Positions 16,337-23,585 of a stretch of DNA of 64,000 nt are shown piece by piece. This DNA comes from CAIWAH01 sp964602595 (GTDB lineage: Bacteria; Verrucomicrobiota; Verrucomicrobiia; Limisphaerales; UBA9464). The notes below the pieces were generated by a model. It did not search any database. It saw only the letters and a list, made by a program, of their open reading frames with translations, and had not been told where the DNA came from. How positions within the stretch are numbered: the first letter of the stretch is position 1; every line of letters begins with the position of its first letter. The stretch lies in assembly GCA_964602595.1 (NCBI GenBank), contig CAZRRO010000010.1:62001-126000 (forward strand), read 5' to 3'. The position numbers were made by a program, and so were the translations under genes.

Positions 16337-18253
16337 TCACCCGTTGAGCTGGGCCATCACGCCGGCAACGACCCCGGCGGCGCCGGGCAGCGTTCGACGC
16401 AAGGCAGCGAGCTGGTCGTGCACCCGTTGCACCGTCTCGCCTGCTCCGAAAGCAATCAGTTGGCGATACCATTCCAGGAATGCGCGGCTAACTGCCGGTT
16501 CGTCGGCCGGCACTGGCAGCGCGGGCGGGGAATCGCCCGCCAATTCGCAGAGCAGCCACGCGGCCTGAATTCGGGGCGCGGGGTTGCTGGCGGCCACCGA
16601 GCGCCACAGCTCCCGGGCCGCGGCGAAGTCATTGCTGAGTAGCAATGCCTCGGCTCGGAGGGACCGCAACGTCACGTCGCCGGGAATCGCCTTGAGCGCC
16701 TCGTGGGTCCAGTCGCAGGCGAATTCCAGATACTCCGGCCGGCTCAGCGCCAGCTCGCCGCCGAGTTGCCACGCCGCGGCAAAGGCGGCGTCGGCGGCCA
16801 CGGTCGCATTCAGCAGTTCCAGCGCCGGCACCGGCCGGTCCGATCGGGCAAGGAAACGCGCGTAATCGAGGCGCAGCGAACGATCTCTCTGGCCATTGGC
16901 GACCCCGTCTTTGAAGGCGGTTTCGGCCGCCTCGGAATCGCCCAGTTCCAATAGGCTCAGCGCCAGGCAATGGTGGGGGATCGCGGTGTGGATGTCCGCG
17001 TTGCCCGGGGTCAGCCCGGGCTCGTGCCGGCGATTGAGGCATTGCCGGAGGTGTCCGGCTGCCTCGCGGAATTCCCGCCGTTGGAAATGCGCCAACCCCA
17101 ACGCGAAGGCGAGGGAGGCCGTGAGCCCGCCAAAGGCGGCGAGCGGGGACCGCAGCAATTCCACCACTTCGTCCTTCCGTCCGGCCTTGAAGAGGTGGGC
17201 GGTGAACTGGGTCAGCAGGGTCTCGCGCAGCTCCGGAACCACGTCCTCCGGTGGCAGGGCCGCGAGCAGCTCATGGGCGGCCCGATGGGCTTGCAGCCCG
17301 GCTTCGAGGTCGCCGGAACGGACCAGTTCGAGGCCAAGGTTGAGCCGGAGATTCGCGTCCCGGGGGCGTTCCGCACTGGCTTGGCGCAGGAGGCGGAGGT
17401 TGCGTTCGACCTTGTCGCGTGCGCGGGTGACTTCGGTCGTGTAGCCATGATGCCGCAGGCGGGCCGTTCCGAGCTTGGCAGCCAAGCCCCAGGGCTGGGT
17501 CACAGCCAGGACGCTGGCAAACACCTGCTCGTGGATCCGCCCGACGAAATGGGCCCCGGGGACATTGCGGAACAGCCGCGGGACGTAGTTGGCCCCGGCT
17601 GACTCCTCGCCCACATTGATGATGGGCAGCCGCAAGGCCGCGGCTTCGCCGTCGTTCAAGTCGTGGAGCAAGTGGGCGTGCTGATCGGGCGGCAATTCCT
17701 CGTCGGCGTCCAACACGAGCACCCACGAGCCTCGGGCGTGGCCCAGGGCCACGTTGCGCGCCGCACTGAAGTCGTCGCACCAGGTGAAGTGATGGACCTC
17801 GGCGCCGGCTTCGCGGGCGATCGCCACCGTCCGATCGGTGGAACCGGTATCGACGACGACGACCTGATCCGCAATGCCCCCGACGGAGGCAAGGCACTGG
17901 GCGAGGAAACGTTCCTCGTTCTTCGCGATCACGCAGACCGTCAACCGGGGCGGTGCCGGGACCGACGTCGGGGAGAGGTCCGTATCGGCGGGCGCAGCGA
18001 GGGGAAGTGACCGCAGGAAGTCGCGCGGCGCGGCCCAACCGGGGACCCAGGCGACGGCTTGGGTGGCCCATTGGCGGGCCTGCGTGACGTCGCCGGCTGC
18101 CTGCGCGATCCGGCCCAGCAGCAGGGCGGCCGCGGGGTGAAACGGGCGCAGGGCGAGAGCTTCGCGGGTGAGGCGTTCCGCGGCGGGCAGATTACCGGCG
18201 GCCAACTGCGCATCGGCGGCCAGAAGGTTTCCCAGTTCGGCGACGTTTTCCAT
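16337..18253 (-). CDS. Family 2 glycosyltransferase with TPR repeats, candidate flagellin glycosyltransferase
   Basis: A 638-residue protein. TPR-like helices (about 1-95) precede a GT-A glycosyltransferase domain (about 105-330) with the family 2 opening LTVCVIAKNEERFL, the sugar-nucleotide region VVDTGSTDRT and the metal-binding DxD in LVLDADEE. A long C-terminal array of TPR-like helices follows (about 335-630). The SunS-like GT2 plus TPR layout is found in enzymes that glycosylate proteins. It sits between the two flagellin genes on the opposite strand, so flagellin is the likeliest acceptor. That role is inferred from position only. No sigma-28-type site was found upstream. Confidence 0.8.
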   Translation of the reverse strand: MENVAELGNLLAADAQLAAGNLPAAERLTREALALRPFHPAAALLLGRIAQAAGDVTQARQWATQAVAWVPGWAAPRDFLRSLPLAAPADTDLSPTSVPAPPRLTVCVIAKNEERFLAQCLASVGGIADQVVVVDTGSTDRTVAIAREAGAEVHHFTWCDDFSAARNVALGHARGSWVLVLDADEELPPDQHAHLLHDLNDGEAAALRLPIINVGEESAGANYVPRLFRNVPGAHFVGRIHEQVFASVLAVTQPWGLAAKLGTARLRHHGYTTEVTRARDKVERNLRLLRQASAERPRDANLRLNLGLELVRSGDLEAGLQAHRAAHELLAALPPEDVVPELRETLLTQFTAHLFKAGRKDEVVELLRSPLAAFGGLTASLAFALGLAHFQRREFREAAGHLRQCLNRRHEPGLTPGNADIHTAIPHHCLALSLLELGDSEAAETAFKDGVANGQRDRSLRLDYARFLARSDRPVPALELLNATVAADAAFAAAWQLGGELALSRPEYLEFACDWTHEALKAIPGDVTLRSLRAEALLLSNDFAAARELWRSVAASNPAPRIQAAWLLCELAGDSPPALPVPADEPAVSRAFLEWYRQLIAFGAGETVQRVHDQLAALRRTLPGAAGVVAGVMAQLNG

Positions 18254-18398
18254 GGAGAGGACTGGTCGGATTGGTGAGGACGCGATTCACCGTGCCGCCG
18301 GCCCGGCGGGAATCAAGCATGGCGTCTCGCAGCGCGAATGTTGGCCGCGGAAGGTGGGGCCGGTGCCCGTCACGCCGACCGGGGTGTCCAAGCCGGGC
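18254..18398. other. Intergenic stretch upstream of glycosyltransferase, no gene seen
   Basis: Together with the leader of the second flagellin this gene-free stretch spans about 308 bases (18254-18561). The 18254-18398 part should hold the promoter of the minus-strand glycosyltransferase, but nothing convincing was recognised. The flagellin frame stays open upstream to 18271, but without flagellin-like sequence. Confidence 0.45.
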
Positions 18399-18425
18399 TA
18401 AAGTAATTCGCCGGCCTACCGATGA
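18399..18425 (+). promoter_or_regulatory. Sigma-28-type promoter of second flagellin gene
   Basis: TAAAGTAA (18399-18406), 11 bases, ACCGATGA (18418-18425). Spacing is canonical. The -10 ends 136 bases before the ATG, identical to the first flagellin gene. Confidence 0.78.
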
Positions 18426-18502
18426 CCCAGTTGTCGCAAGACGGGCGGTCGGCAGCCAAAAAAGCCGACAGGGAAAAAGGTGGAGCCCAATTAAATCCAC
18501 CG

Positions 18503-18557
18503 GCGGCAAGGATGCCGCGAATCAAACCCCCGCAAGGGGTGACTCAAGGAAGGAGTC
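18503..18557 (+). promoter_or_regulatory. Three-hairpin leader of second flagellin, sequesters its ribosome-binding site
   Basis: Hairpin A: GCGGCA (18503-18508) pairs with TGCCGC (18513-18518), loop AGGA. Hairpin B: ACCCC (18526-18530) pairs with GGGGT (18536-18540), loop CGCAA. Hairpin C: GACTC (18541-18545) pairs with GAGTC (18553-18557), loop AAGGAAG. The Shine-Dalgarno AAGGAAGGAG (18546-18555) lies in the loop and 3' arm of hairpin C. The order, spacing and GGA loops match the first flagellin leader although the sequences differ, so the structure rather than the sequence appears to be kept. Confidence 0.68.
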
Positions 18558-18561
18558 TCAT

Positions 18562-19356
18562 ATGGTCATCAATACCAATACGGCGGCGCTCACCAGCTCT
18601 CGCCTCCTGTCGGAATCGTCCTCAGCCCTCAGTAAATCACTGTCACGTTTGTCTTCCGGCTCGAAGCTTATTTCGCCGGAAGATGATGCTGCTGGCTTGG
18701 CGGTCTCGACACGCTTCGACTCACAGATCAGCCGCATCAAGGCGGTCAGTTCGAACATCGGCAACGCCGTTTCGTTCGCCCAAACCCAGGATGGGTTTCT
18801 TCAGAAGGTCAGCAAGGCGATGGATCGCATGAGCGAGCTGAGCGTGCTGGCCCAGGACGTCACCAAGACGGATACCGACCGTGGTCTCTATGACACGGAA
18901 TTCCAGAAACTGGCGACCTACATTAACGACCTCGCAACCAAGGACTTCAACGGCGTGACCCTCTTCGATGGGACCGACTTGAGCGTCACGGTGGACAGCG
19001 ATGGCAACACCACCACGGCGACCGGCATTGACGGCACCGCCTACGACCTCACCGGCGACGACCTCACCAGCGCGGCCAATGCGGCCACCGCCCTCGGCAA
19101 CATCAAGACCGCCATCGACACGCTGTCCACGGACCGCGCGACGGTGGGCGCCAACATCTCCGTCCTGAACAGCTACTCGGAGCAGAACTCCGTGCTGAAG
19201 GACAACCTCGCCGCCGCCAACAGCCGCATCAAGGACGTGGACGTGGCGGAGGAGAGCACCAGTTTCGCCAAATTGAACATCCTGGTCCAGGCAGGCACCG
19301 CGATGCTCGCCCAGGCGAACTCCACTTCGCAGTCCGCACTTCGTCTGCTCCAGTAA
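18562..19356 (+). CDS. fliC: Flagellin (second copy), short form
   Basis: A 264-residue flagellin with the same architecture as the first copy: N-terminal D0/D1 helices (VINTNTAALTSSRLL), a short central loop and C-terminal D1/D0 helices ending ANSTSQSALRLLQ. Differences are spread over the length and include the extreme C-terminus (LRLLQ here, LKLIG in the first copy), so both copies are under selection and neither looks decayed. The ATG at 18562 is set by a strong ribosome-binding site (AAGGAAGGAG) and by alignment with the first copy. It has its own sigma-28-type promoter and terminator. The two may form a mixed filament or be used under different conditions. Confidence 0.95.
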   Translation: MVINTNTAALTSSRLLSESSSALSKSLSRLSSGSKLISPEDDAAGLAVSTRFDSQISRIKAVSSNIGNAVSFAQTQDGFLQKVSKAMDRMSELSVLAQDVTKTDTDRGLYDTEFQKLATYINDLATKDFNGVTLFDGTDLSVTVDSDGNTTTATGIDGTAYDLTGDDLTSAANAATALGNIKTAIDTLSTDRATVGANISVLNSYSEQNSVLKDNLAAANSRIKDVDVAEESTSFAKLNILVQAGTAMLAQANSTSQSALRLLQ

Positions 19357-19384
19357 GCAGCCGGAATAGGTCCGCGAAGTCCCT

Positions 19385-19416
19385 GGCCCCGGCGGTGAGT
19401 GCCGCCGGGGCCTTTT
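19385..19416 (+). terminator. Rho-independent terminator of second flagellin
   Basis: GGCCCCGGCGG (19385-19395) pairs with CCGCCGGGGCC (19402-19412) around a 6-base loop, followed by TTTT. It separates the flagellin from fliD. Confidence 0.88.
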
Positions 19417-19440
19417 GAAATCGGCCGAATCCGGCCGGAC

Positions 19441-19468
19441 TAAAGCCGCCCCGCAACCGTGCCGATAG
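19441..19468 (+). promoter_or_regulatory. Sigma-28-type promoter of fliD, giving a nearly leaderless mRNA
   Basis: TAAAGCCG (19441-19448), 12 bases, GCCGATAG (19461-19468). The -10 ends only 7 bases before the fliD ATG at 19476, so transcription would start at or within a few bases of the start codon. Confidence 0.65.
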
Positions 19469-19475
19469 GAACCCC

Positions 19476-21191
19476 ATGGATCTAGGTGTCGCAGGTCTGG
19501 CCTCAGGCTTTGACTGGAAGGCCCTGGTGGACCAGTTGTCCGAGGTCGAGCGCCAGCCGCAGGCGCGGCTGCTCTCGGATCAGAACAAGCTGGAGCAGCG
19601 CAACAACGCCTACGGCAGCATCAAGACTCAGCTCGATGTCCTGATGAACCGGGTGAAGGCGCTGACCGACGGCACCCTCTTCGGCAGCCGCGCGGCCACG
19701 GTCTCCGACACCGCCGCGGCGTCGGCCACCGTCTCTTCCGGCACACCGCTCGGCAGCTACGCCTTCAATGTCACCCAATTGGCCACCAGCGCAGCGCAGC
19801 GCGGGGCCGCCAACGCAGGCGCCGCCCTCAGCGCCACGGACGACGTGTCCGGCCTGTTGCTGAGCGAGGCGGGTTTCAGCACCGCCGTTTCCGGCGGCAC
19901 TTTCACGGTTAACGGCAAGCAGATCACCATCACGACCGGTGACAGCCTGCAGGGCGTCTTCGATGCGATTTCCACGGCCACGGCCGGAGATGTCGTGGCC
20001 AGCTACAGCTCTGGCGATGACACGATCACCCTGACCTCGGGCTCGGGCGAGATCATCCTGGGCAGCGCCACCGACACGAGCAACTTCCTCCAGGCCGCCC
20101 GCCTGCAGAACAACGGCACCGGCACGGTCGAGAGCACCAGCGCGCTGGGCACGGTCCGGACCGCGGTCACCCTGGCCAATGCCAACTTGGCCACCGCCGT
20201 CACCGGGGGCGGGGCGGGGGAGTTCAAGATCAACGGCGTCTCCATTTCCTTCGACACCGCCAGCGATAGCATCACCAATGTCCTGGACCGCATCAATGAG
20301 TCCGCCGCGGGCGTCTCGGCCAGCTACGATTCGGTGAACGACCGGTTCGTGCTGACCAACAAGACCACCGGCGACGTCGGGATCGCATTGGAGGACGTGA
20401 CCGGCAATTTCCTCGCGGCCTCGGGCCTCAGCGCGGGCAGCATCGAGCGGGGCAAGAACCTGCTCTACACCGTGAACGGCGGCGGCCAGCTCACAAGCCA
20501 GTCCAACATCATCACGGAAGCCAGCTCGGGCATCACCGGGCTGTCGGTCACGGCCCTCGACGAAGGCGCCAGCTTTGATGTCGTGGTGGCGTCGGACACC
20601 GCCAAGATCAAGACGGCGATCACGGACCTCATCGCTGACTACAACAAGGCGCAGTCCGTCATCGACACTCAGACGGCCAGCACGACGGATTCCAAGGGCA
20701 AGGTCACCGCGGGACTCCTCGCCAACGAGCGGGACCCCTTCGACATCGCCTCCGGCCTGCGGAGCCGGGCCTTCGGCCAGCTCACCGGCCTCACCGGCGT
20801 ATTCGATGCTTTGGCCGACCTCGGCATCTCGACGAGCGGCGACAACAACAACCTGACTCTCTCCGACGAGACGGCGCTGGACGACGCGCTGGCCAACAAC
20901 CTGACGTCGGTCAGCGAGCTCTTCACGAACTCGACCAACGGCTTGGCTGTGCAACTGGAGACGTTCCTCGAGGACACGGTTGGCGACGAAGGCTCCCTGG
21001 TCGAGAAGCAGAGCACCCTGACCTCGCAGGCCGGGGACATCGACGTGGACATCGAGAACCTCGAACGCGTCGTGCAGCAGAACCGCCAGCGGATGATCGA
21101 CAGCTTCATCGCGATGGAGACGATCCAGCAGCGGGTCAACCAGCAATTGCAGTTCCTCCAGAAACAGCTCGGCGGCACCACCACCAAATAG
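19476..21191 (+). CDS. fliD: Flagellar filament cap protein FliD
   Basis: A 571-residue FliD (HAP2), the cap that folds flagellin at the filament tip. The N-terminus has the family start (GVAGLASGFDWKALVDQL) and a coiled-coil helix, the middle consists of Ser/Thr-rich beta domains, and the C-terminal FliD_C region ends with helices including RQRMIDSFIAMETIQQ and QQLQFLQKQLG. Length is usual for the family. The FliD-type N-terminus confirms the ATG at 19476 although the promoter lies almost on top of it. The lipoprotein gene follows after 26 bases. Confidence 0.93.
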   Translation: MDLGVAGLASGFDWKALVDQLSEVERQPQARLLSDQNKLEQRNNAYGSIKTQLDVLMNRVKALTDGTLFGSRAATVSDTAAASATVSSGTPLGSYAFNVTQLATSAAQRGAANAGAALSATDDVSGLLLSEAGFSTAVSGGTFTVNGKQITITTGDSLQGVFDAISTATAGDVVASYSSGDDTITLTSGSGEIILGSATDTSNFLQAARLQNNGTGTVESTSALGTVRTAVTLANANLATAVTGGGAGEFKINGVSISFDTASDSITNVLDRINESAAGVSASYDSVNDRFVLTNKTTGDVGIALEDVTGNFLAASGLSAGSIERGKNLLYTVNGGGQLTSQSNIITEASSGITGLSVTALDEGASFDVVVASDTAKIKTAITDLIADYNKAQSVIDTQTASTTDSKGKVTAGLLANERDPFDIASGLRSRAFGQLTGLTGVFDALADLGISTSGDNNNLTLSDETALDDALANNLTSVSELFTNSTNGLAVQLETFLEDTVGDEGSLVEKQSTLTSQAGDIDVDIENLERVVQQNRQRMIDSFIAMETIQQRVNQQLQFLQKQLGGTTTK

Positions 21192-21217
21192 CTGACAGAG
21201 GCTTACCCCCAAGCCGC

Positions 21218-21901
21218 TTGAAGACCCACCCTTACCCCCGACTATCGCGCCCACTGGCCTGGCTTTGCGCCGCGGCCGCCTTGCTGGGCGGCTGTGCGTT
21301 GCCCGATCCCGACGACCTGGTGCTCGGCAGCGAGTTCAAGCCGACCAATTTTCACGCCGAAACCCGCCGGCTCAATCCGCAGCTGCGCCGCGTGCTGGTG
21401 TTGCCCCTGACGAGCGAGGTGACCGGCACGCCGGCCGCCGACGCCCTTGAACATCTCGAAACGACCCTGCGGACCGAGCTCAAGCGGACGCAGCGGTTCG
21501 AGCTTGTCTGGCTCAGCCGTGCTGAGCTGGTGACGCTCAGCGGTCGGTCCGACTGGGCGGCCGACTCGATCCTGCCGGCGGATTTCCTGCGGCGGCTCCA
21601 GGAACACCACCAGTGTGACGGCGTCCTGTTTTCCCGGCTGACCCGCTACGAAGCCTACCCGCCGCTCGCGGTGGGCTGGCAGTTCAAGCTCGTGGGCTGC
21701 CCGATCCCGCAGGTGCTCTGGGCGTTCGACGAGGTTTTCGACGCCCGGCAGGCCGGCGTCGTGAACGGTGCGCGGCGTTTCCAACAGGCGGACGAGGCGC
21801 CGGGGCGGCGGCCGGGCGATTCCCGCATCATTTTGTCCTCCCCGCGGCGGTTCGCGGCCTACGCGGCCCACGGGGCGTTCCAGACGCTGCCGGACCAGTG
21901 A
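21218..21901 (+). CDS. Predicted lipoprotein in the flagellar cluster, CsgG/TolB-N-like
   Basis: A 227-residue predicted lipoprotein starting at a TTG. The signal peptide ends in the lipobox LLGGC with acylated Cys26. The body begins with RRVLVLPLTSE and a pattern of alternating strand and helix (LEHLETTLRTELKRTQRFE) resembling the CsgG/TolB N-terminal type of fold; that likeness is only suggestive. It lies 26 bases after fliD and before the flgM promoter, so it is probably co-transcribed with fliD. An envelope role in flagellum assembly is possible, but no known flagellar lipoprotein (FlgH, FlgP, FlgT) was recognised. Confidence 0.65.
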   Translation: MKTHPYPRLSRPLAWLCAAAALLGGCALPDPDDLVLGSEFKPTNFHAETRRLNPQLRRVLVLPLTSEVTGTPAADALEHLETTLRTELKRTQRFELVWLSRAELVTLSGRSDWAADSILPADFLRRLQEHHQCDGVLFSRLTRYEAYPPLAVGWQFKLVGCPIPQVLWAFDEVFDARQAGVVNGARRFQQADEAPGRRPGDSRIILSSPRRFAAYAAHGAFQTLPDQ

Positions 21902-21942
21902 TCGAGCCGTGAAATGCGTTCACCTTCGCGGGCTGAATTCGC

Positions 21943-21969
21943 TAAAGCCTTTGGCCAGGCTGCCGATAA
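21943..21969 (+). promoter_or_regulatory. Sigma-28-type promoter of flgM-fliS-fliT operon
   Basis: TAAAGCCT (21943-21950), 11 bases, GCCGATAA (21962-21969). The -10 is a perfect match and the spacing canonical. It ends 55 bases before flgM. Confidence 0.82.
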
Positions 21970-22024
21970 CCTAACCGGAGTTGGGAAGATCAATTGGAGC
22001 CTGCCAAAGTAACAGGGGAAGCGT

Positions 22025-22291
22025 ATGGACATTAACTTAAATCCACAGGTGGGTTCGGTCGGGAAGATCGCCACCGGACCGGTGAAGCCGCGGGAGGCGA
22101 CGCCGGCCGCGGATGACGTCGTCCTCGACGAGTCACGGGCGTTGGAAGCGCGGTTTTCGGACGCGCCGGAGGTCCGGCCCGATGTCGTGGCCCGCGCCCG
22201 GGCGTTGGTCGCGGATCCGCAGTATCCGCCCGCCGAGACCATCCGGAAGATAGCGAATCTGCTCGCGATCAACTTCGATTCCGCGGAATAG
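22025..22291 (+). CDS. flgM: FlgM-type anti-sigma-28 factor
   Basis: An 88-residue protein. The N-terminal half is polar and likely disordered. The C-terminal half carries the FlgM helices: VVARARALVADPQYPPAE followed by TIRKIANLLAINF, the pattern that binds sigma-28. FlgM holds FliA inactive until the hook is finished and FlgM is exported. It is the first gene after a perfect sigma-28-type promoter, giving the usual negative feedback, and fliS follows after 8 bases. No fliA gene is in this window. Confidence 0.82.
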   Translation: MDINLNPQVGSVGKIATGPVKPREATPAADDVVLDESRALEARFSDAPEVRPDVVARARALVADPQYPPAETIRKIANLLAINFDSAE

Positions 22292-22299
22292 GCACCACC

Positions 22300-22740
22300 A
22301 TGCACCCCACGAATCCTTGGGCGTCGTATCGGGCGGTAGCGACCCAGACCGCGAGTCCGGGCCAGTTGGTGCTGATGCTCTTCGACGGCGCGATCCGGTT
22401 CCTGGAATGCGCCCTGACAGGCTTCGGCGAGGAGGACCTGGCGGCCTCCTACCAGACCATCAACAACAACGTGCTCCGCGCCCAGGCCATCATCCATGAG
22501 CTGAATGTCTCGTTGAACATGGAACAGGGCGGGGACTTCGCGCAGACGCTGCGGCGCCTCTACGACTACTTCGACCGCCGTTTGCAGGAGAGCAACCTGA
22601 AGAAGGTCCCGGCTGGAATCGAGGAGGTCATCCGCCGGCTGACCACGCTGCGGGACGCCTGGTCCCAGATGATCCAAGGCAAGACCTGGGAGGGGGGGCG
22701 CGAAGCGGTTGAATCAGCCCCGGCTCTCAAGGCCGCCTGA
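22300..22740 (+). CDS. fliS: Flagellin export chaperone FliS
   Basis: A 146-residue helical FliS. It starts with the family pattern NPWASYRAVATQTASPGQLV, and then LMLFDGAIRFLECA leads into the four-helix bundle. FliS binds the C-terminal D0 region of newly made flagellin, keeps it soluble and delivers it to the export gate. It sits between flgM and the FliT-like gene and shares their sigma-28-type promoter. Length is slightly above the usual 125-135 residues owing to a short C-terminal tail. Confidence 0.92.
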   Translation: MHPTNPWASYRAVATQTASPGQLVLMLFDGAIRFLECALTGFGEEDLAASYQTINNNVLRAQAIIHELNVSLNMEQGGDFAQTLRRLYDYFDRRLQESNLKKVPAGIEEVIRRLTTLRDAWSQMIQGKTWEGGREAVESAPALKAA

Positions 22741-22755
22741 TGTGAGGACTCCGCC

Positions 22756-23106
22756 GTGAAACCACCGGCCGATGAACTCCACCGCCTGTATCTGGAATGG
22801 CGCGAACTGACGGGCGCCGAGTCGGCCGCCATCCGTTCGGAGCGCTGGTCCGTGGTGACGGAACTTCAGCAGAGGAAGACGGACCTTCAGGACCGGCTTT
22901 CCCGCCGCCAACCCGCCGGGCCGGAGCTTGCCGGGTTGATTCGTGAACTGCTGGTGGCGGAAGCGGAGAATGCCCGACTCATGGAGGTCAAACTGGAGAC
23001 CGGGCGGCAGCAGCGGGATGAGTTGGATCGCTCCGGCAGCAATCTCCGGCGCCTGCGCGGTTCGTATGGCCAGGCCCGGGCGACGACTTGGCAGTCCTAC
23101 TCCTGA
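22756..23106 (+). CDS. FliT/FlgN-like flagellar chaperone
   Basis: A 116-residue, almost entirely helical, charged protein starting at a GTG 15 bases after fliS. Size, helical heptad pattern and position behind fliS fit the FliT (FliD chaperone) or FlgN (hook-junction chaperone) group, whose sequences diverge strongly. No diagnostic motif allows the two to be told apart. Being next to fliS and near fliD favours the FliT role. Confidence 0.6.
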   Translation: MKPPADELHRLYLEWRELTGAESAAIRSERWSVVTELQQRKTDLQDRLSRRQPAGPELAGLIRELLVAEAENARLMEVKLETGRQQRDELDRSGSNLRRLRGSYGQARATTWQSYS

Positions 23107-23234
23107 GCATTCCTGTCTCCCCGTGTTGGTCGGCGTAGGCATATTCGCCCGGCGCGCCGATCACGGTTTGCGTCGTTCCTCTTGCCTGATCCCAACGAAT
23201 TCTACCCCACGGGTTGATGCTGCCTTCCGACCGA

Positions 23235-23585
23235 TTAGGCGTTGGCCGTGGGCACGTTGGCCACGATCTCCACCAGTTTGTCGATCCGGGTAAACTGCAG
23301 CACCCGCAGTAGGGTGGGGCTGGTGACCAGCACCCGGACCGTGAAGCCGAGTCCGCGGCCCAGCTTCACGAAGCTGACCAGCAGGTTGAGGCCGGCCGAA
23401 TCCATCATCTTGGCCTCGGAGAGGTCGAATTCCACGAGCTTCAACTGGACCCGCTTGACCGCGGGTTCCTCGAGCACCGCGCTGAAATCCTGCCGAATAC
23501 CCTCCACCGTGGTGCTGAGCAGGTCGCCGGGCACCACGACCGTGAGGATGTTGGCGTTCTGGCTGAGGTTCACTTCGTATTTCAT
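23235..23585 (-). CDS. STAS-domain anti-sigma-factor antagonist (HsbA/SpoIIAA-like)
   Basis: A 116-residue single STAS domain. The phosphorylatable Ser63 lies in the motif MDSAGLN, as in SpoIIAA and RsbV. In such systems the unphosphorylated form binds an anti-sigma factor or kinase. Its ATG overlaps the stop of the REC-PP2C-HATPase gene by 4 bases, so the two products are made together and very likely act on each other: phosphatase and kinase domains setting the state of Ser63. The tail-to-tail flgM operon suggests a link to FlgM, as for Pseudomonas HsbA. Confidence 0.83.
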   Translation of the reverse strand: MKYEVNLSQNANILTVVVPGDLLSTTVEGIRQDFSAVLEEPAVKRVQLKLVEFDLSEAKMMDSAGLNLLVSFVKLGRGLGFTVRVLVTSPTLLRVLQFTRIDKLVEIVANVPTANA

